Counted from the stretch's first letter, positions 1 to 7,158 are shown. The stretch: 32,040 bases of DNA from Coriobacteriia bacterium (GCA_030540225.1 JAUNWQ010000017.1:1-32040), one strand, 5' to 3'. Made by a program: numbers and translations. Notes: generated by a model from the letters alone, not told the origin.

Positions 1-1043
1 GGCTTTCCGACCCCGCGCAGATGGAGGAAATCATCGCGAGCGGTCAGGCCGACGCTGTCGCCATGGCGCGCGGCCTTCTGGCCGACCCCGAACTACCCTC
101 TAAGGTGATGGCAAATCGTGGCGATGACGTGGTGAAATGTCTTCGCTGCTACGTGTGCATGGCCGAGCGTGCCGTGACGCAGACGCGCCGCTGCGCGGTA
201 AACCCGCTCATCGGGCGCGAGTTCGAGGGGATGGACATCGCGCGCTCGCCCCGTTCGCGCAAGGTGCTCGTCATGGGCGGCGGCATCGCTGGCATGGTCG
301 CCGCGGCAACGGCGGCTCGCCGCGGGCACGACGTCGTCCTGTGCGAGCGCGAGGGCGAGCTCGGTGGCATCCTGCGCACCGAGGCGGCGCTGCCTTTCAA
401 GCGCGACATGTACGAGCTGGGACGCACCTACGCGCATCTGCTCGGTCGCCTTGGGGTGGACGTTCGGCTGAACACCGAGGTCGATGCGGCGTTCGCGGAG
501 AGGATTGCGGCCGATGCGGTGATTGTCGCCGTAGGGTCGGCTCCGATTCCGATGCCGCTTCCCGTCGAAGAGGGTGCGCGCGTGCTCTCGATTGACGACC
601 TGTACCTGGAAGGCGAGCAACCGGGGGATGAGGTTGTCGTTCTTGGCGGTGGGCTGACGGGCTGCGAATGCGCGATCAACCAGGTGCGACTTGGTAGGCG
701 TGCGCACATCGTCGAGATGCGCGACGGGCTTGCCATCGACGCCAATATCCGGCATAGGCCCATCTTGCTTGCGGAAGTCGAGCGTGCGGGCATTGACGTC
801 AACCTGAACGCCCGTGGGGTGCGCGTGGAGCGTGGTGGCCTTGTCGTTGCGGACGGGGAGGGGAAGGAGCACCTTGTTCCTGGTGACACGGTGATTTGCG
901 CCATCGGCCAGCGCTCGCGCAGCGATGTCGCGGACGCCCTGCGGGATGCGGCGCCGTTCGTGCGCATCGTCGGTGATGCGGTACGTCCTTCCAACATCAC
1001 GACGGCGGTGTACGAGGCTTACCACGCGGCGTTCGACATCTAA
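1..1043 (+). CDS. NADH:flavin oxidoreductase / 2,4-dienoyl-CoA reductase-like Fe-S flavoprotein (5' truncated)
   Basis: The reading frame is open to the window edge (first whole codon at base 3), so this is the C-terminal half of a longer protein. The visible start matches the end of an old-yellow-enzyme TIM barrel (GQADAVAMARGLLADPELPSK). A cysteine cluster at bases 138-194 then binds a presumed 4Fe-4S centre. Next come two Rossmann folds, GGGIAGMVAAATAARRG (FAD) and GGGLTGCECAINQ (NADH). This order is that of FadH, enoate reductase and bile-acid BaiCD/BaiH enzymes, which reduce activated C=C bonds with NAD(P)H. The cysteine spacing is CX2CX2CX11C rather than the CX2CX3CX11C of FadH. Coriobacteriia carry many such paralogues, so the substrate cannot be named. 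The ATG at 21 is internal to the barrel and is not the start. Confidence 0.9.
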   Translation, partial: LSDPAQMEEIIASGQADAVAMARGLLADPELPSKVMANRGDDVVKCLRCYVCMAERAVTQTRRCAVNPLIGREFEGMDIARSPRSRKVLVMGGGIAGMVAAATAARRGHDVVLCEREGELGGILRTEAALPFKRDMYELGRTYAHLLGRLGVDVRLNTEVDAAFAERIAADAVIVAVGSAPIPMPLPVEEGARVLSIDDLYLEGEQPGDEVVVLGGGLTGCECAINQVRLGRRAHIVEMRDGLAIDANIRHRPILLAEVERAGIDVNLNARGVRVERGGLVVADGEGKEHLVPGDTVICAIGQRSRSDVADALRDAAPFVRIVGDAVRPSNITTAVYEAYHAAFDI

Positions 1044-1108
1044 GGCGGCGTTGGCAGTGCGGCGCTGGCCAGCTGAGGTGGCTCCTACCACGCGGCGTTC
1101 GACATCTA
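1020..1108 (+). repeat. 23-bp direct repeat copying the end of the upstream gene
   Basis: Bases 1020-1042, which hold the last seven codons and most of the stop codon of the flavoprotein gene, recur without mismatch at 1086-1108. The offset is 66 bases, so the second copy stays in the same frame and again encodes YHAAFDI followed by a stop. The 43 bases between the copies show no gene. Confidence 0.9.
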
Positions 1109-1122
1109 GCTAAAACGCCGGA

Positions 1123-1159
1123 GCTGGTCAATTTCGCCAGCTGCTGGTTAATCTCGCCA
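1123..1159 (+). repeat. Two near-identical 17-bp direct repeats
   Basis: Bases 1123-1139 and 1143-1159 match at 15 of 17 positions with a 20-bp period (gctggtyaatytcgcca). Closely spaced repeats of this size occur at the ends of IS21-family elements, but there is no transposase here. The repeat is seen; the IS origin is a guess. Confidence 0.6.
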
Positions 1160-1170
1160 CCTTCTCAAAC

Positions 1171-1197
1171 GCGCGGCGGCTCGCAAGGCCGCCGCGC
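1171..1197 (+). terminator. Hairpin, possible terminator of the flavoprotein gene
   Basis: The arms 1171-1180 (gcgcggcggc) and 1188-1197 pair perfectly over 10 bp around a 7-base loop. The bases that follow (tcatcattc) are only mildly T-rich, so intrinsic termination would be weak. Confidence 0.5.
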
Positions 1198-1204
1198 TCA
1201 TCAT

Positions 1205-1400
1205 TCGGCGCGCAGGGCCGCCGCCCCGCACCATCCGCCCCGTCCCCCCGATGCGCGGGACGTCGCCCCGCCCCTACAGGGGCTCGGGACCGCTCCGCAC
1301 CCGCTGCTGCTCAGGGACGCCCCGCCCCTTCCACTTAGCCCCTCGCCGCCCCGTCCCTTCCGCTCCGCATCGTCCGCCGTGCCTCCGCACCTTCCGATGC
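1205..1400. other. C-rich, strand-asymmetric gene-free tract
   Basis: The plus strand is dominated by C runs (cccc, ccccc and cccccc) broken by G, T or A, with very few plus-strand G runs. The complementary strand therefore has many GGGG runs and could form G-quadruplexes. I see no credible gene on either strand. It is the first half of the 646-base interval between the flavoprotein and the XRE regulator. Confidence 0.5.
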
Positions 1401-1418
1401 ACTGCCAGTGAAGAAAAA

Positions 1419-1557
1419 TGCCCGATGTGCGTAGGCTTTGGCGCAGGGCCTTTCGCAGCAGGCGCTTCGGAATCAGAAAAGCCCAGGTCACGCATATGAC
1501 AACTAATCGGCATTCGAGCTCGCTCCGCGCAAGCCTACGCACATCGAGCAATTTTTT
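1419..1557 (+). ncRNA. Candidate structured RNA, bidirectional terminator or small MITE-like element
   Basis: Arms 1419-1438 and 1531-1550 are inverted copies with 19 of 20 positions matching. Between them, 1446-1454 pairs with 1476-1484 (8 of 9) and 1487-1490 with 1497-1500, which gives a multibranched fold. A five-A tract lies just before the left arm (1414-1418) and a six-T tract just after the right arm (1552-1557). A transcript from either strand would thus end as a long stem plus U run. This fits a structured small RNA with a built-in terminator, a bidirectional terminator, or a short element with 20-bp inverted ends. I see no promoter that decides between them. Confidence 0.45.
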
Positions 1558-1689
1558 GAATTCTTCGGTGTGTAAAGGCTGAAATGGGGTATGCGCTTCA
1601 TGTCGATTGGGCTCGCAACTGAAGGTTGCTAGGAATTCGCGCTTGGTTCGGATAGAGTTTTGCCAACAGAATCGAGAGAGGAGCTTTCG

Positions 1690-2529
1690 ATGGATTTCGC
1701 AACAAAACTGATTGAGCTGCGCAAACGCAAGGGCCTGACGCAGGAAGGGCTTGCGGCGAAGCTGTACGTGACGCGGCAGGCGGTGTCACGTTGGGAGCGC
1801 GGCGAGGTTGTGCCGGGCATCGACATGATGAAGCTCATCGCGAACGTGCTCGACGAGCCCATTATACATCTGCTCGATTTGCCCGAGCGCTATTGCGAGA
1901 GCTGCGGCATGATTTTGACGCCGGCCGATTACGGCTCCGACGCCGACGGCTCCAAAGATGAGCATTACTGTAAATGGTGCTATGAACAGGGAAAATATAC
2001 CTACGAAACCACGATGGACGCCATGATCGAGGATTGCGCGCCGCGCTTGGCCGAAAACACAGGCATGTCTCGCGACGAAGCGGTGTCGCTTATGGGCGCG
2101 GTGCTGCCGCATTTGAAGCGCTGGAGTGCTGTTCATGCCAACGAGATGAGGCACGGGAAAGAAGCGCGCGAGCGTTACGGCGATGCTGCCGTCGATGCCG
2201 CGAATGAAAGGCTGCTCGGTATGAGCGAAGCTGAATGGAGCGCGAAAGAAACGCTTGAACAGGCGATTATCGAGCAGTTGAAAGCGGCAGCGGCCGCAGG
2301 GAATGCGATGGGTCCCGAGGCGGCGAAGCTCGCTCAGATGCATGCCCGGTGGATTCGCATGCAATGGGGCGAAGGGGCGTATTCGCTGGATGCGCATGTT
2401 GCGCTCGCGCAAAGCTACCTCGAAGACGAGCGGTTCGTCAATTACTACGACTCGCGAGCGGGCGAGGGTGCGACGGCGTTTTTGGTTGAGGCGATCGAGG
2501 CTGCAATGGGGGATGGGGAAATCGATTAA
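1690..2529 (+). CDS. XRE-family regulator with zinc ribbon and TipAS-like antibiotic-recognition domain
   Basis: This 279-residue protein has three parts. Residues about 3-57 form an XRE/Cro helix-turn-helix (LTQEGLAAKLYVTRQAVSRWE). Residues about 66-145 match the 'putative zinc ribbon' family, with Cys69, Cys72, Cys94 and Cys97 as ligands, a DGSKDEHYCKWCYEQGKYT core and a closing LKRW. Residues about 150-275 resemble TipAS, the thiopeptide-binding domain of TipA (ERYGDAAVDAAN, then LEDERFVNYYDSRAGEGATAFLVEAIEAA). In TipA the sensor sits behind a MerR-type domain, so an XRE partner is a different arrangement. It probably senses a small molecule and controls nearby export or its own gene. The start at 1690 is chosen for the gagaggag ribosome site 6 bases upstream; an in-frame start at 1660 has none. 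The TipAS call rests on pattern, not on a search. Confidence 0.85.
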   Translation: MDFATKLIELRKRKGLTQEGLAAKLYVTRQAVSRWERGEVVPGIDMMKLIANVLDEPIIHLLDLPERYCESCGMILTPADYGSDADGSKDEHYCKWCYEQGKYTYETTMDAMIEDCAPRLAENTGMSRDEAVSLMGAVLPHLKRWSAVHANEMRHGKEARERYGDAAVDAANERLLGMSEAEWSAKETLEQAIIEQLKAAAAAGNAMGPEAAKLAQMHARWIRMQWGEGAYSLDAHVALAQSYLEDERFVNYYDSRAGEGATAFLVEAIEAAMGDGEID

Positions 2530-2630
2530 GGCTGCTGTCTCTGTTTTTGGCATGTGGCGGTGGCGGCAGGGCCGAAACACGTTGAATAGGGGGCACTGAT
2601 GGGCTCGCGAATATGGCTTGAAGCCCGCTT

Positions 2631-2646
2631 GCCCACGTCGGTGGGC
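2631..2646 (+). terminator. Small GC hairpin downstream of the XRE regulator
   Basis: The arms gcccac and gtgggc enclose a gtcg tetraloop and are followed by gtgttt. It is the only compact hairpin in the first half of the 321-base interval 2530-2850, which otherwise shows no supportable gene. Confidence 0.3.
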
Positions 2647-2777
2647 GTGTTTGGCCTTAGAGTCGCCGCGCCGCGCACGCTGTTTGCGATTCACGCGGCC
2701 CCTTTGCGCGTCTACGGGATTTCGCGCCCCTCTGCGAAGATACCGCGAACTTCTCGCGCAGCGGCGCGGGGCTTGGA

Positions 2778-2783
2778 TACAAT
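2778..2783 (+). promoter_or_regulatory. Probable -10 box of the prs-pth operon
   Basis: TACAAT lies 73 bases before the prs start codon. I see no good -35 at normal spacing. A 5-bp hairpin (2799-2811) falls in the resulting leader. Confidence 0.4.
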
Positions 2784-2850
2784 GAACGGTACGGGTCTTG
2801 CCCTCTGGGCAGGAAGAAGATGAGTCGACTGGCACAAGAAGGAGCGCCGC

Positions 2851-3822
2851 ATGGAATTCGAGAAGATGAAGAGAATCGCTGTATTTTCGGGATCTTCCAA
2901 CCCGAGGCTGTCTGACGAAATCGCTCACGAGCTGGGCATTTCCTTGGGCAATGTGAAGCTTGAGAAGTTCGCGAACGGCGAAATCTACGCGCGCTATCTC
3001 GAAAGCGTGCGCGGCGCGGACGTGTTCATCGTGCAGTCCGTGTGCTCGAGCCCCAACGGCCTCGACGTCAACGACAACCTGATGGAACTGCTCATCATGA
3101 TCGACGCCGCCAAGCGCGCGAGCGCCCATAGCGTGAGCGCCGTCATCACGCACTACGGCTACGCTCGCCAAGATCGCAAGGCCGCTCCGCGCGAGCCGAT
3201 CACGGCGAAGCTCGTCGCCGACCTGCTCACCACCGCCGGCGCTGACAACATCATCGCGATCGACCTGCACCAGGATGCCATCCAGGGCTTCTTCGACAAG
3301 CCGGTGAACCACATGACGGCGATGCCCATCTTCGTGGACTACTACAAGGCCATGGGCTTCGACCCCGAGGAGCTTTGCGTGGTGTCCCCCGACGTGGGCC
3401 GCGCGAAGGCCGCGAAGAAGTTCTCCACGCTGCTCGATTGCGACATCGCGATCATGCACAAGGACCGTCCCAAGCACAACCAGGCCGAGATCACGGCGCT
3501 TATCGGCAACGTCGAGGGCAAGGTCTGCATCCTGAACGACGACATGATCGACACTGCCGGCTCCCTCGTTGCCGCGGCGACCACGCTGAAGGCGAAGGGT
3601 GCGAAGAAGGTGTTCGCCTGCGCAACGCACGGCCTGTTCAGCGGCCCGGCATACGATCGCATCGAGAACAGCTGCATCGAGGAAGTCGTCGTGACCGACG
3701 CTGTCCCCGTGCCGCTCGAGCGCCAGACTGGCAAGATCAAGGTCCTCACGCTTGCCCCGCTGTTCGCTCAGACCATCAAAAACGTCTACAGCAACGGCTC
3801 GGTGGCTTCGCTGTTCGAATAG
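2851..3822 (+). CDS. prs: Ribose-phosphate pyrophosphokinase (PRPP synthetase)
   Basis: This cytosolic enzyme makes PRPP from ribose 5-phosphate and ATP, for nucleotide, histidine, tryptophan and NAD synthesis. Its 323 residues are the usual length for class I enzymes. Diagnostic segments are FSGSSNPRLSDEIAHELG at the N-terminus, YARQDRKAAPREPITAKLVADLL, the metal-binding DLHQDAIQGFFD, the flexible-loop KDRPKHNQAE and the PRPP-binding loop DDMIDTAGS. The start is supported by an aaggag site about 8 bases upstream. The second methionine (MKRIAVFSGS) is a less likely alternative. pth follows after 12 bases, a pairing common in bacteria, so the two are probably cotranscribed. Confidence 0.97.
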   Translation: MEFEKMKRIAVFSGSSNPRLSDEIAHELGISLGNVKLEKFANGEIYARYLESVRGADVFIVQSVCSSPNGLDVNDNLMELLIMIDAAKRASAHSVSAVITHYGYARQDRKAAPREPITAKLVADLLTTAGADNIIAIDLHQDAIQGFFDKPVNHMTAMPIFVDYYKAMGFDPEELCVVSPDVGRAKAAKKFSTLLDCDIAIMHKDRPKHNQAEITALIGNVEGKVCILNDDMIDTAGSLVAAATTLKAKGAKKVFACATHGLFSGPAYDRIENSCIEEVVVTDAVPVPLERQTGKIKVLTLAPLFAQTIKNVYSNGSVASLFE

Positions 3823-3834
3823 GGTACGAAGTAT

Positions 3835-4392
3835 ATGTTTCTCATTGTTGGCCTGGGGAATCCCGGGGAGGAGTACGAGCATACGCGCCATAACGCCGGG
3901 TTCGATACGGTCGATAAGATCGCAGCGGAAATCGGCGTGCGCTACTGGAAGAACGAGCGCGGCGCGCTGACTGGCAAAGGGGCTTACCACGACATCGACG
4001 TGGTGCTCGCAAAGCCGCAAAGCTACATGAACACATCGGGCGGCCCGGTGAAGCAGCTCATGAACGCCTACGGCGTGTCGCCCGATCACCTCGTCGTCAT
4101 CCACGACGAGCTCGATATCGACCCGGGCACGATTCGCGTGAAGTTCGGCGGCGGGCATGCGGGCCACAACGGCCTGCGCTCGATCTGCGACAAGCTGGGT
4201 ATGCGCGACTGGTTCCGCGTGCGCTGCGGAATCGGGCGCCCGCCGGGACGCATGCCGGTGGCGGACTACGTGCTGTCCCTTCCCAAGAAGGACGCGGCGG
4301 ACGACTTTGCGCAGGCGACTGACTTGGGATGCGAGGCGGCGCTGTTCCTCATCGAGCATGGCCTGGAGAAGACGCAGCAGAAATTCAACTAG
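3835..4392 (+). CDS. pth: Peptidyl-tRNA hydrolase
   Basis: The protein releases peptides from prematurely dropped peptidyl-tRNA and so recycles tRNA. It has 185 residues, as expected for bacterial Pth. All family landmarks are present: GLGNPGEEYEHTRHNAGF holds the catalytic His and the conserved Asn of GNPG, YMNTSG holds the substrate-binding Asn, and HDELDIDPG holds the catalytic Asp. GGGHAGHNGLRSI and RCGIGRPPGRMPVADYVL follow. There is no clear Shine-Dalgarno before the ATG, so translation may be coupled to prs 12 bases upstream. An intrinsic terminator follows at 4496. Confidence 0.97.
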   Translation: MFLIVGLGNPGEEYEHTRHNAGFDTVDKIAAEIGVRYWKNERGALTGKGAYHDIDVVLAKPQSYMNTSGGPVKQLMNAYGVSPDHLVVIHDELDIDPGTIRVKFGGGHAGHNGLRSICDKLGMRDWFRVRCGIGRPPGRMPVADYVLSLPKKDAADDFAQATDLGCEAALFLIEHGLEKTQQKFN

Positions 4393-4495
4393 CGCGTTGC
4401 GACGGCGCTGGCCCGATAAGGTGCCAGACATCGCTGATCGTCTATCAGGCGCTCAAGATGCGGAATTCCGCTAGTGACCAAACGTTATCTCGATT

Positions 4496-4529
4496 GGCCC
4501 GATTTCCAACCTTGGGAGTCGGGCCTTTT
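4496..4529 (+). terminator. Intrinsic terminator of prs-pth
   Basis: ggcccga (4496-4502) pairs with tcgggcc (4519-4525). An inner ccaa/ttgg pairing shortens the loop, and the right arm runs straight into tttt. This is a good Rho-independent terminator. Confidence 0.8.
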
Positions 4530-4564
4530 CTCGTCTCTCCTCCTGCCGACACCGACCGTGTTCT

Positions 4565-4594
4565 TTGTCCCCCTTCCTGATTGAAGGGTATAAT
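4565..4594 (+). promoter_or_regulatory. Sigma70-type promoter of the MFS gene
   Basis: A perfect TATAAT (4589-4594) stands 18 bases after TTGTCC (4565-4570). The start of transcription would be near 4601, giving a leader of about 94 bases. That leader holds a hairpin (gcgtcgg / ccgacgc) before the ribosome site. Confidence 0.65.
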
Positions 4595-4694
4595 GGGCGC
4601 TGCTTGCGCGTCGGGCGGGGCTCCGACGCGAAACGTTCCTACTTGGGCAGTGAGATAGGTGCGTAGCGCCCCGGAGCACAGGAAGTGGGGCATC

Positions 4695-6068
4695 ATGTCG
4701 TTGTCCGAAAAAGGGCGCACTTATGCACTCTTTGCGATTGTCGTTTTGGCGTGCGCGCTTGGGTCGCTCACGCAAACGGTGATGAATTCCATGCTCGGCG
4801 GCGTGGAAGCTGACTTCGGTGTGAACGCGAGCGTCGGGCAGTGGCTCACGACGATCTACATGCTCGTGCTCGGCATCACCGTTCCGGCTGTGACGTTTTT
4901 GTCGCAGCGTCTTTCCCTTCGCAACGTCGTTTTCCTCGCATTGGGCTTGTTCCTGGTCGGAGGCGTCGTCGATGCGCTCGCCCCGACGTTTGGGGTGCTT
5001 GTTTTCGGGCGCGTGCTGCAGGCCGTCGGCGCGGGCATTACGCTTCCCGTCCTGCAGTCGATCGCGATGACGCGCTTTCCCAAAGGGCAAAACGGCACGG
5101 CGATGGGCATCGCGGGCATCGCTATGGGGTTCGCCCCGAACATCGGCCCGCTTATCGGGGGCGCGCTCGTCGACTCGTGGGGGTGGCGCAGCTTCTTCTG
5201 GCTGTTCATCGCCATCGTCGTCCTTTTGATTCTTGCGGCGTCCTTGCTGGTAGCGCGCGAAGACGCCCCGATGCGCGATGCGCGCTTCGAAGGCGTGTCC
5301 TTCCTCTATTCTGCCCTCGGCTTCGGTGGGCTTCTGCTTGCCTTCTCCAACGCGGCAAGCCTGGGCGTGCAAAGCCCGCTCGTGTGGGTGCCTGCGGTCG
5401 TGGGCATTGCGTGCCTCGTGCTTTTCGTGGCGCGCCAAAAGCGGATCGAGCACCCGCTCATCAGCATGCGCATCTTCGAGTCGTCCCACTTCCGCATTAG
5501 CTTTATCGCGCAGAATTGCCTGTTCGCGTCGTTCATGGGAATCACGCTGATTGTACCGTTGTACGTGCAGGGGCTCTGCGGGGGCAGCGCCGTCGAAGCT
5601 GGGATTGTGTTCATCCCCGCGACTATCCTGGCCGTGGTGGTGAACCCCCTTGCGGGCATTCTCTCCGACAAGGTGGGCGCGCGTCCGGTGGTGATTGTCG
5701 CGGCGGCGCTCCTCACGGTGGGCGCCGTGTCCATGGCGTTCATGGATGAGAACACGCCGCTTTGGATGACGACGCTCATGCAGACGGTTCGCGGCATGGG
5801 GGTGAGTGCGCTGATCGGGCCTTTGAACTCGTGGGGAATGAGCGGGCTTCCGCGCGAGATCATGATGGACGCGAGCGCGTTCTTCGCGGCGGTTCGCCAG
5901 GCGTGCGCGTCGCTCGGTACGGCGATTATGGTGCTTGTGATCACGTCGCTTTCTGCGACTGCGCAGTCAGGTGCGATGGACATGTCGTTCGCCTATCAGG
6001 CGGCGTTCGGCATCTCGGCTGTGCTCGCCGCCTGCGTGCTTGTCATGGTGATCGCGAAGGTGCGCTAG
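4695..6068 (+). CDS. MFS drug-efflux-type transporter (DHA2 / EmrB-QacA-like)
   Basis: This 457-residue protein is almost entirely hydrophobic and has the length and spacing of a 14-helix DHA2 permease, which exports drugs by proton antiport across the inner membrane. Family features are QTVMNSMLGGVEADFGVNASVGQWLTTIYML in the first helix-loop-helix, the motif-A-like loop SQRLSLRNV, and the motif-C-like GFAPNIGPLIGGAL. GWRSFFW follows, as in EmrB relatives. The start at 4695 is preferred for its caggaag ribosome site. The substrate is not predictable. It lies two genes from a TipAS-type regulator, but prs-pth separate them, so a regulatory link is only a suggestion. Confidence 0.9.
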   Translation: MSLSEKGRTYALFAIVVLACALGSLTQTVMNSMLGGVEADFGVNASVGQWLTTIYMLVLGITVPAVTFLSQRLSLRNVVFLALGLFLVGGVVDALAPTFGVLVFGRVLQAVGAGITLPVLQSIAMTRFPKGQNGTAMGIAGIAMGFAPNIGPLIGGALVDSWGWRSFFWLFIAIVVLLILAASLLVAREDAPMRDARFEGVSFLYSALGFGGLLLAFSNAASLGVQSPLVWVPAVVGIACLVLFVARQKRIEHPLISMRIFESSHFRISFIAQNCLFASFMGITLIVPLYVQGLCGGSAVEAGIVFIPATILAVVVNPLAGILSDKVGARPVVIVAAALLTVGAVSMAFMDENTPLWMTTLMQTVRGMGVSALIGPLNSWGMSGLPREIMMDASAFFAAVRQACASLGTAIMVLVITSLSATAQSGAMDMSFAYQAAFGISAVLAACVLVMVIAKVR

Positions 6069-6139
6069 GCGAGCGGGGGTTCGCTGGTCACGGCGGCTGG
6101 TCGCGGCCTCATTTCCCTCGCTAGGCGATCGCGGGTTCG
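6063..6139 (+). repeat. 21-bp direct repeat copying the end of the MFS gene
   Basis: Bases 6063-6083 carry the MFS stop codon. They recur at 6119-6139 with 19 of 21 matches, offset by 56 bases. The rest of the 270-base interval to the lipoprotein shows no gene and no strong promoter. Confidence 0.75.
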
Positions 6140-6338
6140 ACGCCCGTCCTGCGTTGCCCTCCTCGCTTCTCGCCTTGCTCCGCCGGCGGCCGCATTCCCG
6201 CCCCGTGTGCCCGCCTTCCTGCGGCTTTGGACTTGCAGGGGAGGGACCTTCGCAAATTTGGGCCTTCGGGTGCTTTATGTCGCAGCTCTTTTCGCAGATG
6301 CTGTACGAGGAGGAATGGCCACTGCGGAAAGGAACCTC

Positions 6339-7091
6339 ATGAAAGTCACTCGACGACATATTGGTTGGCATGGATCGAAGGCCCTGACGGCTCTGCTCGT
6401 CGCGTGTTGCGCGGCGGTGCTCGCCTTTTCCCTTGCAGGCTGCGGCGGAAATGACGGAGGCGGCGCGGTGGCGAAGAAGGAACCCGCTGCTAACGAGCAT
6501 CCTCGGATGCTCGAGACGTGCGGCCCGAACGACTTCGGCGATCCGAGCGGCTCGAACGACATGTGGTACGTGGACGGCGATAAGTCGAAGGGCGGTCTGT
6601 TCTTCGAAAACTTCTATTACCCCCAGGCCGTGTTCGTCGATGCCGACGGTACGATCACCGAGCCCGGCAGCTCGAAGGTCGAGGACAAGCACCTGCGCCC
6701 CGAAAGCACCGACGTCCGTGATTACGACATCGTGTTCAACGACGCGATGACCTGCTACGACTACGTGACCGAGACGTGGTACCTGCGCGGCGACGGCGAT
6801 GTTGCCAAGTACGAGAAGTTGGTCGCGGACACTTCCTGGGCCGAGAAGGACGATCCCGACAATAACTACTTCACGCTGAACGCCGATGGTACGGTCGACG
6901 CTGGCCCTAAGTGCAGCAACTTCGAAAAATGGAAGGTGACGGCGGTCGATCGCATCACCATCTATTTCAAGTCTTACGATTACGAGAACGCTGACGGCGG
7001 CGACTTCATCTACAACTTCTATTACGACGGCGACAAGGTGGTCAAGCTCGACTGGGGCGACGGCATCGTGGGCTGCTACCTCAGGAAGTAG
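6339..7091 (+). CDS. Lipoprotein of unknown function
   Basis: I do not recognise a family. The 250-residue product begins with a basic stretch (MKVTRRHIGWHGSK), a hydrophobic core and the lipobox LAGC, so Cys35 should be lipidated and the protein anchored outside the membrane. A short Gly/Asn linker follows. The mature part is acidic and rich in Tyr, Phe, Trp and Asp (YVDGDKSKGGLFFENFYYPQ, YYDGDKVVKLDWGDGIVGCY), consistent with a beta-rich fold. Besides the lipid Cys it has Cys in LETCGPND, MTCYDY, PKCSNF and VGCYLRK, which could form two disulfides. The start at 6339 follows an aaagga site 6 bases away. An upstream ATG at 6315 sits too close to its own purine run. A terminator hairpin follows. 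Confidence 0.8.
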   Translation: MKVTRRHIGWHGSKALTALLVACCAAVLAFSLAGCGGNDGGGAVAKKEPAANEHPRMLETCGPNDFGDPSGSNDMWYVDGDKSKGGLFFENFYYPQAVFVDADGTITEPGSSKVEDKHLRPESTDVRDYDIVFNDAMTCYDYVTETWYLRGDGDVAKYEKLVADTSWAEKDDPDNNYFTLNADGTVDAGPKCSNFEKWKVTAVDRITIYFKSYDYENADGGDFIYNFYYDGDKVVKLDWGDGIVGCYLRK

Positions 7092-7127
7092 TGTGCCGTA
7101 GCTGCAGAAACACAAGAGAACTTCGTT

Positions 7128-7154
7128 CGAGGGCGCCTTACGCGGGCGCCCTCG
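7128..7154 (+). terminator. Hairpin terminator after the lipoprotein gene
   Basis: cgagggcgcc (7128-7137) and ggcgccctcg (7145-7154) form a perfect 10-bp stem with a 7-base loop. It is followed by tcattt, so the T tract is short. Confidence 0.65.
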
Positions 7155-7158
7155 TCAT

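Noticed and set aside
1201-1551. Minus-strand frame of 116 codons in the C-rich tract
   Set aside because: It is Gly/Arg/Ala-rich from base composition alone, crosses the inverted repeat and has no family similarity or ribosome site.
2599-2823. Short plus-strand frame (74 codons) before prs
   Set aside because: No ribosome site or recognisable domain; it overlaps the prs promoter, and its composition is typical of noncoding GC-rich DNA.
4380-4476. A possible fourth gene-end echo after pth (4380-4394 compared with 4462-4476)
   Set aside because: Only 11 of 15 positions match, which is too weak to separate from chance.
6119-6150. Sequence gcgggttcgacgcccgtc resembles a tRNA T-arm
   Set aside because: No matching acceptor, D or anticodon arm can be formed upstream, the loop has G instead of a pyrimidine at its last position, and the segment is explained as the echo of the MFS gene end.
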